Source of the DNA: Saccharospirillum sp.
GTDB taxonomy: Bacteria > Pseudomonadota > Gammaproteobacteria > Pseudomonadales > Natronospirillaceae
Direction: 5' to 3'
DNA: 64,000 bases
Assembly (NCBI GenBank): GCA_018402545.1
Contig: JAGYIL010000002.1
Location: 1-64,000 of the forward strand
In this document: piece after piece, positions 35,283 through 45,360 of the stretch
How positions within the stretch are numbered: the stretch's first letter is position 1
Layout of the letters: every line of letters starts with the position of its first letter
Notes under the pieces: generated by a model
Databases searched by the model: none
Told to the model about the DNA's origin: nothing
The model's input: the letters and a program-made list of their open reading frames with translations, nothing else
Made by a program: the position numbers and the translations under genes

Positions 35283-36980
35283 ATGTCAAAAACGAGAACC
35301 ACCCGATTTAGCCATCCCTCCGTCCTGACCGTTTTGCTGTTGGGCTGGATCGGTATCGCTTCAGCCGAACCCACCAACCAGGTCATCCGGGTCGGCGGCG
35401 ACGACAGTTACCCGCCGTACGAGTTTATTGATCAGGATGGCAACATCGCAGGCTACAACGTCGACATGACGCGGGCCATCGCTGAGGTGATGGGCATCGA
35501 TGTCGAGATTACGCTAGACAGCTGGTCGACCATGCGCGAGAAGCTGGAAAACGGCGAAATGGACGTACTGCAAGGCATGGTCGCCTCGGCGGAACGGGAG
35601 CGGGAGTTTTCGTTCAGTGCACCCTCGGTGGTGGTGAACTATTCCTTTTTTGCGCGCAAGGGGGACCCGGAGCCAAGCAGCTACGAGGATCTGCGTGGCA
35701 AATCGGTTGTGGTTCAGAACGAGGGCATCGTGCACGATTTTCTGCGCGAGAATGACTTCGGAGTGGAGATCATTCCGGTGCGCGCCCACTCCGATGCCCT
35801 GCGCCAGCTGGCGGCAGGCAACTACGACTACGCACTCGGCGCTACCCTGCCCAGCCTGTTTTACAGCCGGGAACACCAGTTGTCGAACATCGGTGTGGTA
35901 TGGCGACCCTTGCGTCCACTGCCCTACGGCTACGGGGTAAAGAAAGGCAATGAGGAGATTCTGACGCTGTTTTCAGAAGGGCTCGCCATTCTGCGCAACA
36001 CGGGCCGCCAGCAGGACATCTACGATAAGTGGCTGGGCACGCTGGAACGCCAGGGTACTACCAACTGGCGTTTGCTGGGCATCATCGCCGCCATCAGCAG
36101 CGCGGTCCTGTTGCTGGGCCTGGTGCTGGTTACGCTTTGGATTCGTACGCTGCAGCGCCAGGTTGAACGCCGCACTCAGGAGGTCAAGAAACAGCAACAA
36201 CAGTTGATTCAGGCCGACAAGATGAGTTCTCTCGGCACGCTGGTGTCGGGGGTTGCCCATGAAATCAACAACCCGAGCGGGCTGATCCTGCTCAACCTGC
36301 CCATGCTGAAAGATGCCTGGGAAGATGCCCTGCCGCATCTGGACGGGCTGTATGAACAGCGCGAAGGCTTCGACATTGCCGGGCTCGATTATCGTCGCAT
36401 CCGCCATGAAATCCCCTACATCATCAACGAGATGAACGAAGGTGCCCAGCGCATCAAGCGCATCGTCAACGACCTGCGCGATTTCGCCCGCCAGGAAGCC
36501 ACCGATGCCATCGAACCGATGAACCTGAACGATGTGGTGTCCACCGCCGTGCGCCTGCTCGATGTCACCATTCGCGGCTACACCAACCGGTTCAGTCTGA
36601 TTCTCGACCCCTATCTGCCGTCGATGCTGGGCCACCCGCAGCGCATCGAGCAGGTGGTGATTAACCTGATCATCAACGCCTGTCAGTCACTGCCGGACGA
36701 TCAGCACGGCGTGAAGGTCGAGACCCGCATCGACCACATCCGCCAGCGCATTGTGCTGTCCGTGCACGATGAAGGCTGTGGCATTGAACCGGATGCGATG
36801 CCCAACCTGACCGACCCGTTTTTCACCACCAAACGCGAACAGGGCGGTACCGGGCTTGGCTTGTCCGTCTCGGCCGGTATCATTAAGGCCTACGATGGCA
36901 CCATGAAGTTTCATTCACGCCCCGGTGAAGGCACCCGGGTAGACGTCACCTTTCCGTGGAAGATGGTCGAACCTCAATGA
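35283..36980 (+). CDS. Sensor histidine kinase with a periplasmic family 3 solute-binding sensor domain
   Basis: A membrane kinase of about 565 residues. A signal sequence (about 12-28) is followed by an amino-acid-binding-protein-like domain (DSYPPYEFIDQDGNIAGYNVDM, about 38-255), one membrane span (LLGIIAAISSAVLLLGLVLVTLWI), a coiled coil, a HisKA-type dimer with GVAHEINNPSG, and an ATPase domain with GTGLGLSVSAG. It likely senses a polar amino acid. It overlaps the response regulator gene by four bases (ATGA), so they form a two-component pair. The start at ATG 35283 is preferred to 35253. The Aap transporter downstream is the likely target. Confidence 0.92.
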   Translation: MSKTRTTRFSHPSVLTVLLLGWIGIASAEPTNQVIRVGGDDSYPPYEFIDQDGNIAGYNVDMTRAIAEVMGIDVEITLDSWSTMREKLENGEMDVLQGMVASAEREREFSFSAPSVVVNYSFFARKGDPEPSSYEDLRGKSVVVQNEGIVHDFLRENDFGVEIIPVRAHSDALRQLAAGNYDYALGATLPSLFYSREHQLSNIGVVWRPLRPLPYGYGVKKGNEEILTLFSEGLAILRNTGRQQDIYDKWLGTLERQGTTNWRLLGIIAAISSAVLLLGLVLVTLWIRTLQRQVERRTQEVKKQQQQLIQADKMSSLGTLVSGVAHEINNPSGLILLNLPMLKDAWEDALPHLDGLYEQREGFDIAGLDYRRIRHEIPYIINEMNEGAQRIKRIVNDLRDFARQEATDAIEPMNLNDVVSTAVRLLDVTIRGYTNRFSLILDPYLPSMLGHPQRIEQVVINLIINACQSLPDDQHGVKVETRIDHIRQRIVLSVHDEGCGIEPDAMPNLTDPFFTTKREQGGTGLGLSVSAGIIKAYDGTMKFHSRPGEGTRVDVTFPWKMVEPQ

Positions 36981-38410
36981 CAGACAATAAAAACAAGAAA
37001 CGCAGTCTCTACCCTGAGTTCGGTGTTTTACTGATCGACGATGAACCCTCCTACCACCGCAGCCTGGGTCTGATGCTCGAACGCAAGGGCGGCATCACCA
37101 ACCTGCACTATTGCCAGGACAGTCGCGAGGCCATGAGCTACCTGGAGCACCACGCCATTGGCGTGGTCCTGCTTGATCTGAACATGCCCTATAAATCCGG
37201 CAAAGACTTGCTGATCGAGATGGCCGAGGCCTTTCCCGATGTTGCCGTGGTGGTCATCAGTGGTTTGAACCAGGTCGAGACGGCGGTGGAGTGCCTGCGT
37301 CTGGGTGCCTTTGATTTTTACGTGAAGACCACCGAGTCGGCACGCCTGCTCGAGGGCATCAAACGCGCCATTCAGCTGCAGGAAATCAAACGGGAAAACC
37401 AGGAGCTGCGCCACCGGGTACTGAGCCGGCGGCTGGATTCACCCGAGGCCTTTGCCAATATCCTGACACAAAGCCGTAGCATGGCATCGGTGTTTCAATA
37501 TCTGGAATCGGTGGCGAAAAGCTCGCAACCGGTGATGATTTGCGGCGAAAGTGGCACCGGCAAAGAGCTGATCGCCCGGGCAGTCCACACCCTGAGCGGC
37601 CGCCAGGGCAAGCTGGTCACGGTCAACGTGGCCGGGCTCGATGACCACATCTTCAACGACACCCTGTTCGGCCACCGCAAGGGCGCCTTTACCGGTGCCG
37701 ACCAGGAGCGGCGCGGCCTTGTCGAGGAAGCCTCTGGTGGTACCCTGTTTCTCGATGAAATTGGTGACCTCAGCCCCAGCAGCCAGGTGAAACTGCTGCG
37801 GTTGCTGCAGGAAGGCGAGTTTTACCCCATGGGTGCAGACCGCCCTAAACGCCTGCAGGCTCGCATTTTCGTGGCCACCCATCAGGATCTGGCAGAGCGC
37901 CAGCGCGACGGTGCCTTCCGGCGCGACCTCTATTACCGGCTCTGCACCCATCAGGTGTTAATCCCACCTCTGCGCGCGCGCCGCGAAGACATCCGACTGC
38001 TGTTTACCTTCTTCGCCGAGCAGGCCGCCGACGACATGGGCAAACCCCTGCCCGAGTTCAGCCCGGACCTCTGGGCCGCACTGCAGGCTTACGAATTCCC
38101 GGGTAACGTGCGTGAGCTGCGTGCCATCGCCTTCGACTCAGTGAGCCGGCATCACGGTGGCGCCATGACGCGGCAGGACCTGCACCTGTTCAGTCAGGCC
38201 CAGGGGGCCGACGCCAGCGGTCACGACAACACCCTGGTTCACTTCGCGCCCGACAACCGCTTGCCCACCCTTGCCGAGATCGACGACCTGCTGATTGCCG
38301 AAGCCATGCACCGGGCAGACCACAATCAGTCCATCGCTGCCCGCATCCTGGGCATTTCGCAGCCTGCGTTAAGCAAGCGACTGAAGCGGCAGCGCGAGCT
38401 CGAATCGTAA
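36977..38410 (+). CDS. Sigma-54-dependent response regulator (NtrC family)
   Basis: A 477-residue activator starting at ATG 36977, overlapping the kinase stop. Domains: a receiver (phospho-Asp in VVLLDLNMPYKSG), an AAA+ core with Walker A GESGTGKE and the sigma-54 contact loop GAFTGA, Walker B (GGTLFLDEIGDLS), and a C-terminal Fis-type HTH (IAARILGISQPALSKRLKR). It should activate a -24/-12 promoter. Such a promoter, with repeated upstream sites, lies in the next intergenic region before the amino-acid transporter operon. Confidence 0.94.
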   Translation: MTDNKNKKRSLYPEFGVLLIDDEPSYHRSLGLMLERKGGITNLHYCQDSREAMSYLEHHAIGVVLLDLNMPYKSGKDLLIEMAEAFPDVAVVVISGLNQVETAVECLRLGAFDFYVKTTESARLLEGIKRAIQLQEIKRENQELRHRVLSRRLDSPEAFANILTQSRSMASVFQYLESVAKSSQPVMICGESGTGKELIARAVHTLSGRQGKLVTVNVAGLDDHIFNDTLFGHRKGAFTGADQERRGLVEEASGGTLFLDEIGDLSPSSQVKLLRLLQEGEFYPMGADRPKRLQARIFVATHQDLAERQRDGAFRRDLYYRLCTHQVLIPPLRARREDIRLLFTFFAEQAADDMGKPLPEFSPDLWAALQAYEFPGNVRELRAIAFDSVSRHHGGAMTRQDLHLFSQAQGADASGHDNTLVHFAPDNRLPTLAEIDDLLIAEAMHRADHNQSIAARILGISQPALSKRLKRQRELES

Positions 38411-38475
38411 ACCGGTCCGAAAAAACGGCCCAGCCTGCGAGCATTTGTGACCCAACGCTCAAAACGGAACCTGGC

Positions 38476-38510
38476 TATTCCTTTGGTTATAGTTATTCCA
38501 ATGGTTATAG
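38476..38510. repeat. Pair of 17-base repeats, probable activator binding sites
   Basis: TATTCCTTTGGTTATAG (38476-38492) and TATTCCAATGGTTATAG (38494-38510) lie one base apart. A third copy, TATTCCTCTGGTTATAG, is at 38650-38666. Each has CTAT...ATAG symmetry. They stand about 80 to 270 bases upstream of the sigma-54 promoter, where NtrC-type activators bind. Confidence 0.65.
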
Positions 38511-38649
38511 CCAGCCCCATACACCTCCCTGACAGTCCTCTGACACCCTACAGACCTACGTAAAGCACTGCCTCAGTGCACTTTTTCACAGCGAACCCGC
38601 GCACCGCCTTGGCGCAGTGCAGAATAAGGCTCGCCCCGGGTCGGTCGGC

Positions 38650-38666
38650 TATTCCTCTGGTTATAG
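38650..38666. repeat. Third copy of the probable activator site
   Basis: TATTCCTCTGGTTATAG differs at two positions from the copy at 38476. It is the closest of the three to the -24/-12 promoter at 38746. Confidence 0.6.
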
Positions 38667-38745
38667 TCCCGGCCTCTCCTGCCAACGCTGCCTAACAACC
38701 AATAAAGCCTTTAATATCAATGGATTAGAGTGTATCGGTACAAAT

Positions 38746-38761
38746 TGGCCTCATCCTTGCA
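38746..38761 (+). promoter_or_regulatory. Sigma-54 (-24/-12) promoter of the amino-acid transporter operon
   Basis: TGGCCTCATCCTTGCA matches the consensus TGGCAC-N5-TTGC, with GG and GC exactly ten bases apart. Transcription would start near 38772, giving a leader of about 220 bases before the ATG at 38991. The region 38411-38990 contains no gene that I can support. It lies directly after the sigma-54 activator gene. Confidence 0.7.
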
Positions 38762-38990
38762 ATTCATTAATCACATCGAACCATAATAAAAATAGTATGG
38801 TGACTTCGGTTGCCGCTCGATCCTCCTTACAGACTGCAGACGCTTCGGTGTTTGCATCACGTTTGTTTTCGGTCATGAGCCGAAGACGAGAATCCGCACA
38901 GACCTCCGGTCTGAGTGGTCATCAGTGCTTGGGTATTCCGACAGGTCTGCCAAAGCCAATAATAAAAGCAATGAAATAATGGAGAGTAAA

Positions 38991-40013
38991 ATGCTTAAGA
39001 AACTGACCAGCACTAGCGCCGTAGCGGCGTTGTCACTGTCTGTCCTGGCCGCTGGCGTACAAGCCGGTGAAACCGTTGATGCAGTCATGGAGCAAGGCTA
39101 TGTTCAGTGTGGCGTAAGCACCGGTCTGGCTGGCTTCTCCAACGCAACGGGCGGCGACTGGGCCGGTATCGACGTTGACGTATGCCGCGCCGTCGCTGCT
39201 GCCATGTTCGGCGACTCTGAAGCCGTTCGTTATACTGGCCTGACCGCCAACCAGCGTTTCACCGCCCTGCAATCCGGCGAAGTTGACGTTCTGTCGCGTA
39301 ACACCACCTGGACACTGACCCGTGATACTTCTCTGGGTCTGAACTTCGCTGGCGTTACCTACTACGACGGCCAGGGCTTCATGGTTCGTAAAGACCTGGG
39401 TGTCACCAGCGCAACTCAGCTCGACGGCGCTGCTGTCTGTGTTGAGCCGGGTACCACTACCGAGCTGAACCTGGCTGACTACTTCCGTGCCCAGGGCATG
39501 GATTTCGAGCCAGTTGTCATCGAAAACACCTCAGAAGTAACCGCAGCGTTCTTCGCTGGCCGTTGCGACGTTTACACCACTGATGCGTCTGGTCTGGCTT
39601 CTGCGCGTAACGTCTCTGCAGAAAACCCGTCTGACTACGTCATTCTGCCGGAAATCATCTCCAAGGAACCACTGGGCCCAGCCGTACGTCACGGTGACGA
39701 CGAGTGGCTCGATATCGTTCGCTGGTCTCTGACTGCGCTGATCGAAGCTGAAGAGTTTGGCATCACCTCTGAGAACGTTGATGAAATGCGCGACAACAGC
39801 TCCAACCCTGGCATCCAGCGTCTGCTGGGCGTGACTCCGGGTCTGGGCGAAGCACTGGGTCTGGACGAAGACTGGGCTTACAACATCATCTCTCAAGTTG
39901 GTAACTACGGCGAAATCTATCAGACCAACGTGACTGACCTGCTGGGTCTGGAACGTGGCCTCAACGCCCTGTGGACTGATGGCGGCCTGATGTACGCGAA
40001 CCCGGTTCGCTAA
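38991..40013 (+). CDS. aapJ: General L-amino-acid ABC transporter binding protein (AapJ-like)
   Basis: A periplasmic family 3 binding protein of 340 residues for a broad range of L-amino acids. The start at ATG 38991 (MLKKLTSTSAVAALSLSVLAAGVQA, signal peptide) follows GGAGAG. AapJ-type segments include GYVQCGVSTGLAGFSN, GGDWAGIDVDVCRAVAAAMFGD and DVLSRNTTWTLTRDTSLG. Codon use suggests high expression. It is the first gene of aapJQMP. A perfect stem-loop follows, as often after binding-protein genes. Confidence 0.93.
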   Translation: MLKKLTSTSAVAALSLSVLAAGVQAGETVDAVMEQGYVQCGVSTGLAGFSNATGGDWAGIDVDVCRAVAAAMFGDSEAVRYTGLTANQRFTALQSGEVDVLSRNTTWTLTRDTSLGLNFAGVTYYDGQGFMVRKDLGVTSATQLDGAAVCVEPGTTTELNLADYFRAQGMDFEPVVIENTSEVTAAFFAGRCDVYTTDASGLASARNVSAENPSDYVILPEIISKEPLGPAVRHGDDEWLDIVRWSLTALIEAEEFGITSENVDEMRDNSSNPGIQRLLGVTPGLGEALGLDEDWAYNIISQVGNYGEIYQTNVTDLLGLERGLNALWTDGGLMYANPVR

Positions 40014-40062
40014 GTTAGCCACCCAAATCGTCATTTATCGTTCTGATAACTGATGTGACTTC

Positions 40063-40085
40063 GCGGCCCTGCCTGGCAGGGCCGC
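40063..40085 (+). promoter_or_regulatory. Stem-loop after the binding-protein gene
   Basis: GCGGCCCTGCC (40063-40073) pairs with GGCAGGGCCGC (40075-40085), with almost no loop and no T-run. It likely protects the aapJ transcript and partly attenuates read-through into the permease genes. Confidence 0.65.
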
Positions 40086-40140
40086 ATATTCATGCGCTCA
40101 CTGCATTTCACTTCTTCGTATTCCCTTGGAGACGTCGGGT

Positions 40141-41331
40141 ATGAGCCCCAAACACTCAAAAAAAAGCGACGTTAACCCAGTTGTGACGCTGTTATATGAC
40201 AAGACCTTCCGGTCGATCATGTATCAGATCCTGGTATTTGGTGGCGTCTTTTTCCTGGGCTGGTATTTGGTCAGCAACACCATGGCCAACCTTGAAAGCC
40301 AGAACATAGCGACCGGTTTCGGCTTTCTCGAACGTGAAGCCGCCTTCGGCATCAGCGAATCTACTATTGAGTACTCACCGGAAAGCAACTATGGGCGTGC
40401 TTTGCTGGTAGGCATTCTGAACACCCTGAAAGTAGCCAGTATCGGCATCTTTCTGGCCACTATTTTCGGCACCATCATCGGCATTGCCACGGTGTCCAAA
40501 AACTGGTTATTGCGGTTTATGGGCGTGGCGTACATCGAAACGTTCCGCAACATTCCGGTGCTGTTGCAGCTTATTTTTTGGTATGCCGTTATTAACCGCG
40601 GTTTACCCGGCGTCCGCCAGGCATTGAACCCGGTTGAAGGGGTCTTTTTGTCCAATCGCGGGCTCTATATTCCCGTAATGGCAGACAATCCTGCCTGGTT
40701 CTGGGTCGCGGGTGGTTTTGTTCTCGGCATTATCGGCGCGTTGATTCTGCGCAAATGGAGCCTCAAACGCCTGGAAGCCACAGGCCACATATTCCCGCAC
40801 CTGAGTGTAGGCCTGGGTATTGTGTTTGCCGTGCCTCTCCTGGTCTGGCTGGTGTTTGGTGCACCGATGGAAATCAACGCACCGACTCTGCAAGGCTTCA
40901 ACTTCCGAGGTGGCGCCCGCATGAGCCCTGAATTTACGGCTCTGCTACTAGGCCTGACCCTGTACACCACCACCTACATTGCCGAAGTAGTACGCAGCGG
41001 CATTCAGTCGGTACCGAAGGGGCAGAGTGAGGCGGCTACTTCACTGGGCCTGAGATCCAGCTGGATCATGCGTCTGATCGTGTTACCCCAGGCACTGCGG
41101 GTGATCATTCCACCTTTGACCAACCAGTACCTGAACCTGACCAAAAACAGTTCGCTGGCTGTGGCCATCGGCTATCCGGATCTGGTGTCGGTCTCCAACA
41201 CCACCATGAACCAGACCGGGCAAGCCGTCGAAGGTGTGGCGATTTTTATGACCGTCTACCTGACCATCAGCTTGTCGGTGTCTTTCTTTATGAACTGGTA
41301 TAACAAGCGCATGTCGCTGGTGGAGCGCTGA
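40141..41331 (+). CDS. aapQ: General L-amino-acid ABC transporter permease (AapQ-like)
   Basis: An inner-membrane permease of 396 residues. The ATG at 40141 follows GGAGA at fair spacing. AapQ-type permeases are longer than usual polar-amino-acid permeases because of an insertion between early spans; here it is the region around INRGLPGVRQALNPVEG and the following spans. The EAA loop reads VPKGQSEAATSLGLRSSWIMRLIVLPQALRV. The next gene starts two bases after its stop. Confidence 0.92.
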   Translation: MSPKHSKKSDVNPVVTLLYDKTFRSIMYQILVFGGVFFLGWYLVSNTMANLESQNIATGFGFLEREAAFGISESTIEYSPESNYGRALLVGILNTLKVASIGIFLATIFGTIIGIATVSKNWLLRFMGVAYIETFRNIPVLLQLIFWYAVINRGLPGVRQALNPVEGVFLSNRGLYIPVMADNPAWFWVAGGFVLGIIGALILRKWSLKRLEATGHIFPHLSVGLGIVFAVPLLVWLVFGAPMEINAPTLQGFNFRGGARMSPEFTALLLGLTLYTTTYIAEVVRSGIQSVPKGQSEAATSLGLRSSWIMRLIVLPQALRVIIPPLTNQYLNLTKNSSLAVAIGYPDLVSVSNTTMNQTGQAVEGVAIFMTVYLTISLSVSFFMNWYNKRMSLVER

Positions 41332-41332
41332 T

Positions 41333-42427
41333 ATGACGACAGTAGCAAATCAACGGGTTCAGCCTGTCAGCGGCACCACTGCTTCACGCAGCTGGCGCTG
41401 GATGCGGGAGAACCTGTTCTCATCGCCCTTCAATACCATCATTACGCTGTTCTGTATCTTCGTGATCTGGAACATCCTGGAGGTCATTCTCTCCTGGGCC
41501 GTAATCAACGCGAGCTTTGGTGCCAGCAAAGAAGCCTGTGAAGTCGCCGCCGGTGCATGCTGGGCGTATGTGCATGCCATGTACCGGTTTCTGCTGTTTG
41601 GTACCTACCCTGCTGCAGAACATTGGCGGCCCGTTATCGCGATGATCATGCTGACGTCCGGCATGTTGCTGAGCATGAACCGTCGCTTTTGGTCACCCTG
41701 GTTGGCGGTGGCGTGGATCGTCGGCTTTATTGCGGTCTACTTCGTGCTCGCTGGTGGTATTCTCGGCTTAACGCCAGTACGTACCAGCCAATGGGGTGGC
41801 TTGACGCTGACCCTGGTGCTGGCCGTTGTCGGTATCGCCTTTGCCGCACCGCTGGCGCTGTTGCTGGCGCTGGGTCGACGCTCCGAAATGCCGTTGATCA
41901 AGGTCATTTGTATCGTCGTGATCGAAGTGTTCCGCGGTGTTCCGCTGATCTCGGTGCTGTTCATGGCGTCGGTCATGTTCCCGCTGTTCCTGCCCACCGG
42001 GGTCAGCATCGATGTGCTGCTGCGAGCTCAGATCGGCATCATCATTTTCCAGGCTGCCTATCTCGCCGAGGTTTTCCGGGGCGGCATGCAAGCCATTCCC
42101 AAAGGTCAGTACGAAGCCGCTGATTCTCTGGGCCTGAACTACTGGCAAAAGACGTTCAAGATCATCTTGCCGCAGGCATTGCGTCTGGTGATCCCGCCAA
42201 CCATGAGTACCTTTATTTCATTGTTCAAGGATACCTCCCTGGTAGTCATTATCGGTCTGTTTGACCTGCTGGCCGCTACACGTGCCGCCGTCAACGACCC
42301 GGCCTGGCGTCAGGAATTCATTGAAGCCTACGTTTTCATTGCCATTATTTACTTCTGCTTCTGCTTCTTTATGTCGCGGTACAGTAATTACCTCGACAAC
42401 GACCTGAAGAAGAGCACCTCACACTAG
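41333..42427 (+). CDS. aapM: General L-amino-acid ABC transporter permease (AapM-like)
   Basis: The partner permease, 364 residues, with an N-terminal extension and several spans before the core domain. The EAA loop reads [31 protein letters not shown]. The conserved [22 protein letters not shown] segment is typical of AapM/BztC. It starts two bases after aapQ and lies 11 bases before aapP. Confidence 0.92.
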   Translation: MTTVANQRVQPVSGTTASRSWRWMRENLFSSPFNTIITLFCIFVIWNILEVILSWAVINASFGASKEACEVAAGACWAYVHAMYRFLLFGTYPAAEHWRPVIAMIMLTSGMLLSMNRRFWSPWLAVAWIVGFIAVYFVLAGGILGLTPVRTSQWGGLTLTLVLAVVGIAFAAPLALLLALGRRSEMPLIKVICIVVIEVFRGVPLISVLFMASVMFPLFLPTGVSIDVLLRAQIGIIIFQAAYLAEVFRGGMQAIPKGQYEAADSLGLNYWQKTFKIILPQALRLVIPPTMSTFISLFKDTSLVVIIGLFDLLAATRAAVNDPAWRQEFIEAYVFIAIIYFCFCFFMSRYSNYLDNDLKKSTSH

Positions 42428-42438
42428 GAGTCCAGAAT

Positions 42439-43203
42439 ATGACTGAACAAAGCCGACTGGCCGACCGTGAATCTGTTATTCAGGTCAAGAAAATGAACAA
42501 GTGGTACGGTGACTTTCACGTACTGACCGACATCGATCTGGACGTAAAACAGGGCGAGCGCATCGTTATCTGCGGGCCTTCCGGCTCCGGTAAATCGACG
42601 CTGATTCGTTGCCTGAACCGCCTGGAGGAACACCAGGAAGGCGACATCACCGTCAACGGCATTGAGCTGGGTGATAACGTCAAGAACATCGAAGTCATCC
42701 GCAAGGATGTGTGCATGGTGTTCCAGCACTTTAACCTGTTCCCGCACCTGACCGTGCTCGATAACCTGACGCTGGCGCCCATGTTCGTACTGAAGCAACC
42801 CAAGCGGGAAGCCGAAGCGACGGCCATGAAGTTTCTGGAGCGGGTAAAGATTGCCGAGCAGGCGAACAAGTACCCGGGTCAGTTGTCCGGTGGTCAGCAG
42901 CAGCGTGTGGCCATTGCACGTTCACTGTGCATGAACCCGAAGGTCATGTTGTTCGACGAGCCGACCTCGGCACTCGACCCGGAGATGATCAAGGAAGTGC
43001 TGGACGTGATGATCGAGCTGGCACAGGAAGGCATGACCATGTTGTGCGTAACCCACGAAATGGGCTTCGCCAAGCAGGTCGCCGACCGGGTGATCTTCAT
43101 GGACGCCGGCCAGATTGTTGAAGAAAACGAACCGCACGAATTCTTCAATAACCCCCAGAACGACCGGACCAAGCTGTTCCTCAGCCAGATTCTCGGTCAC
43201 TGA
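42439..43203 (+). CDS. aapP: Amino-acid ABC transporter ATP-binding protein (AapP-like)
   Basis: The 254-residue ATPase that drives the Aap importer. Walker A is GPSGSGKST, the signature is [15 protein letters not shown], Walker B is [12 protein letters not shown], and the switch His lies in [21 protein letters not shown] lies upstream of its ATG. It closes the aapJQMP operon. Hairpins follow at 43215-43238 and 43249-43276. Confidence 0.95.
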   Translation: MTEQSRLADRESVIQVKKMNKWYGDFHVLTDIDLDVKQGERIVICGPSGSGKSTLIRCLNRLEEHQEGDITVNGIELGDNVKNIEVIRKDVCMVFQHFNLFPHLTVLDNLTLAPMFVLKQPKREAEATAMKFLERVKIAEQANKYPGQLSGGQQQRVAIARSLCMNPKVMLFDEPTSALDPEMIKEVLDVMIELAQEGMTMLCVTHEMGFAKQVADRVIFMDAGQIVEENEPHEFFNNPQNDRTKLFLSQILGH

Positions 43204-43248
43204 GAAACGTAACGAACCCGGCTTCATTGTGCCGGGTTAATGTGTAAA

Positions 43249-43276
43249 ACAGGCGAGTCAGTCCTGGCTCGCCTGT
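43249..43276 (+). terminator. Stem-loops ending the amino-acid transporter operon
   Basis: ACAGGCGAG (43249-43257) pairs with CTCGCCTGT (43268-43276), followed a few bases on by a short T-run (TTGTTTT). A preceding hairpin AACCCGGC/GCCGGGTT is at 43215-43238. The T-run is displaced, so termination efficiency is uncertain. Confidence 0.5.
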
Positions 43277-43493
43277 CGATTGTTTTATCCCCGGTGTTTG
43301 CAAAAACACGGTTTTTTTACCCTCCCGCAGCGCCCAAGCCGCAGTTCGTCTGTGCGCGTCCGATGTACTGTGCGGAACGGTTTTTTCACCAAGCACGGCC
43401 TGAGCCAGGGAACCGCTCATGATCACCAATCGACGGATAGCCTGACCCAAAAACGTCCAGCTTTCTGACTGGAATCACCTGAGAGTCACTGCC

Positions 43494-44228
43494 ATGAAAA
43501 TCAGCATTACCCTGGCTAATTCTTTGTTATTGTCTTTACTCTGCCTGATCGGCTTTCCCGCCATCGCCGAAGACGATGATACCCAGTTGTACATCTACAC
43601 TGAAAACTACGGCAACTATAACTACAGCCTCAGCGGCCGCGAGTACGAACACAGGCGAGATGACATCGGCGGCACGTCAGCCGAGGTGGTCAAGGCGTTA
43701 CTGGCCGATGCCGGATACGACTACCGCATGCGCTTGCGCAACTGGGGCGTCGGCTACGGCCGCACCCTGGAACGCCCGTATTACGGCATCTTTTCCACGG
43801 CCAGGACGGAGCAACGCGAGAACATCTTTCAATGGGTTGGCCCCATCGCCCAGTACAATTGGACGATTTTTCGGTATGAAGGCAGTGACGTTGAAGTCAA
43901 CGATATTGACGATCTGCGCACCTTGAGAGTCGGTGGTTACGCCAACTCGGCCACCACCCTGTATTTGCAGGACCAGGGCATTGAAGTCTCTACCCTGCCC
44001 AACGACAGCTTGAATGCGCAACGGCTGGCTCAGGGCCAGATCGACGTGTGGATTGCCTCCGACGTCAATGCCTACGACCTGGCCGTAGAAGCCAGCTACC
44101 CTGCCATCGAACCAGCCTGGATTATTCGCACGGTCGATATGTATCTGGCGATGAACAAAGACACCCCGGTTGAGGTCGTCAACCGGCTACAGGCGTCACT
44201 GGAACGGGTGCAAAGCCAGGCCAATTAA
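43494..44228 (+). CDS. Periplasmic family 3 solute-binding-like protein, orphan
   Basis: The 244-residue product has a signal peptide (about 1-25, ending GFPAIA) and a small amino-acid-binding-protein-like fold: YIYTENYGNYNY, SAEVVKALLADAGYDYRMRL, and VGGYANSATTLYLQDQGIEV. No transporter partners lie beside it. Proteins of this type often act as scavengers or as ligand-presenting sensors. Its place after aapP suggests an amino-acid-related role, but the 290-base gap indicates a separate transcript. Its stop overlaps that of the convergent AEC gene. Confidence 0.8.
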   Translation: MKISITLANSLLLSLLCLIGFPAIAEDDDTQLYIYTENYGNYNYSLSGREYEHRRDDIGGTSAEVVKALLADAGYDYRMRLRNWGVGYGRTLERPYYGIFSTARTEQRENIFQWVGPIAQYNWTIFRYEGSDVEVNDIDDLRTLRVGGYANSATTLYLQDQGIEVSTLPNDSLNAQRLAQGQIDVWIASDVNAYDLAVEASYPAIEPAWIIRTVDMYLAMNKDTPVEVVNRLQASLERVQSQAN

Positions 44229-45175
44229 ACCCAGCCCAGAGCGCGCAAGACGACCAGCCCGAGGCTGGTCGTCACCAGGCTGATCACAGTCGTTGTAGCA
44301 ATGATGGAAGCGGCCAGATTGGCATTGCCGCCCATTGCACGCACCATTACATAGCTGGCGGCAGCGGTGGGCGTGCTGGCCATCAGATAGAACACCCCCA
44401 GCTCAATATCCCGGTAGCCCAGACCATAGGCGATCAGCACACCACTGAGCGGTATCAGGGCCAGTTTGAACACTGAGGTGAGGGTGGTTACCCGCCCGGC
44501 CTCAACAAACCCGGCCCAGCTTAAACTGGCGCCCACGCAGATCAGCGCCAGCGGCAAGGTCATGCGGGCAAAATAGTCGCCGGTATCGAGCACCCAGTCC
44601 GGAATCGGGATGCCCAGCACGACGATGGCACCGGCCAGCGCGATGGCGATGATCAGCGGATTGCGAACAATGTCTTTGGCAGCCGACACCAGCGGATGCC
44701 CCACGACCTGGCGCGGCGACCAGCGGCTCAGTGTAATCACCGACAGCACGTTATAGAGCAAGGTAATAAAGGCGAGATAGACCGACGCCAGCACGGCGGC
44801 TTCCTGGCCAAAGGCGTTCAGCGCAAAAGCCAGGCCGATAATGCCCATATTGCCGCGAAAGCTGCCCTGAACGAAGACACCGCGTTCGTCTTTGTGCGGC
44901 ACCAGCCAGGGTGCCAGTACTGACAAAACAACAAACCAGCCCAGCGTAAACAACGCTGCCACCAGAATAATACCGCCACCAGGAATAGTCTCCGGCCGGG
45001 AACCCACAATATTCAGGAACAGCAAGCTGGGCAGTGCCACGTTAAACACCAGTTTGGAGCCACTCTGCACAAAAGCATCGTTGATCCATTCCCAACGTTT
45101 AAAGGCCGCCCCCAACACCACCACCAGGGCAATCGGGCCGGTAATCTGTAACGAAAACAACAATAGAGACAACAC
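44225..45175 (-). CDS. AEC-family (auxin efflux carrier-like) transporter
   Basis: An inner-membrane protein of 316 residues with about ten spans arranged as two five-span repeats. Bacterial AEC proteins move small organic acids such as malate or malonate. Recognisable features are the N-terminal FSLQITGPIALVVVLGAAF and the charged mid-protein loop PHKDERGVFVQGSFRGNMGIIGLAFALNAFG, diagnostic for the family. The stop codon overlaps that of the convergent binding protein. The substrate cannot be read from sequence. Confidence 0.88.
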   Translation of the reverse strand: MLSLLLFSLQITGPIALVVVLGAAFKRWEWINDAFVQSGSKLVFNVALPSLLFLNIVGSRPETIPGGGIILVAALFTLGWFVVLSVLAPWLVPHKDERGVFVQGSFRGNMGIIGLAFALNAFGQEAAVLASVYLAFITLLYNVLSVITLSRWSPRQVVGHPLVSAAKDIVRNPLIIAIALAGAIVVLGIPIPDWVLDTGDYFARMTLPLALICVGASLSWAGFVEAGRVTTLTSVFKLALIPLSGVLIAYGLGYRDIELGVFYLMASTPTAAASYVMVRAMGGNANLAASIIATTTVISLVTTSLGLVVLRALGWV

Positions 45176-45360
45176 CAGGGCGTTTCCTCGCAGGCAGGCA
45201 AACTGAACAACCGCCCCGGCGACCGCCGGGGCGGCGGCAGTCTACCACCAAGCCACACTAAAAACTCAATGGCCGACCAAATCCGCCGATACTACACTTA
45301 CACATAAATGACAGAATTCGTGACAAACCAACCACGAGTTCACTGAGGAGACAAGCAGCG

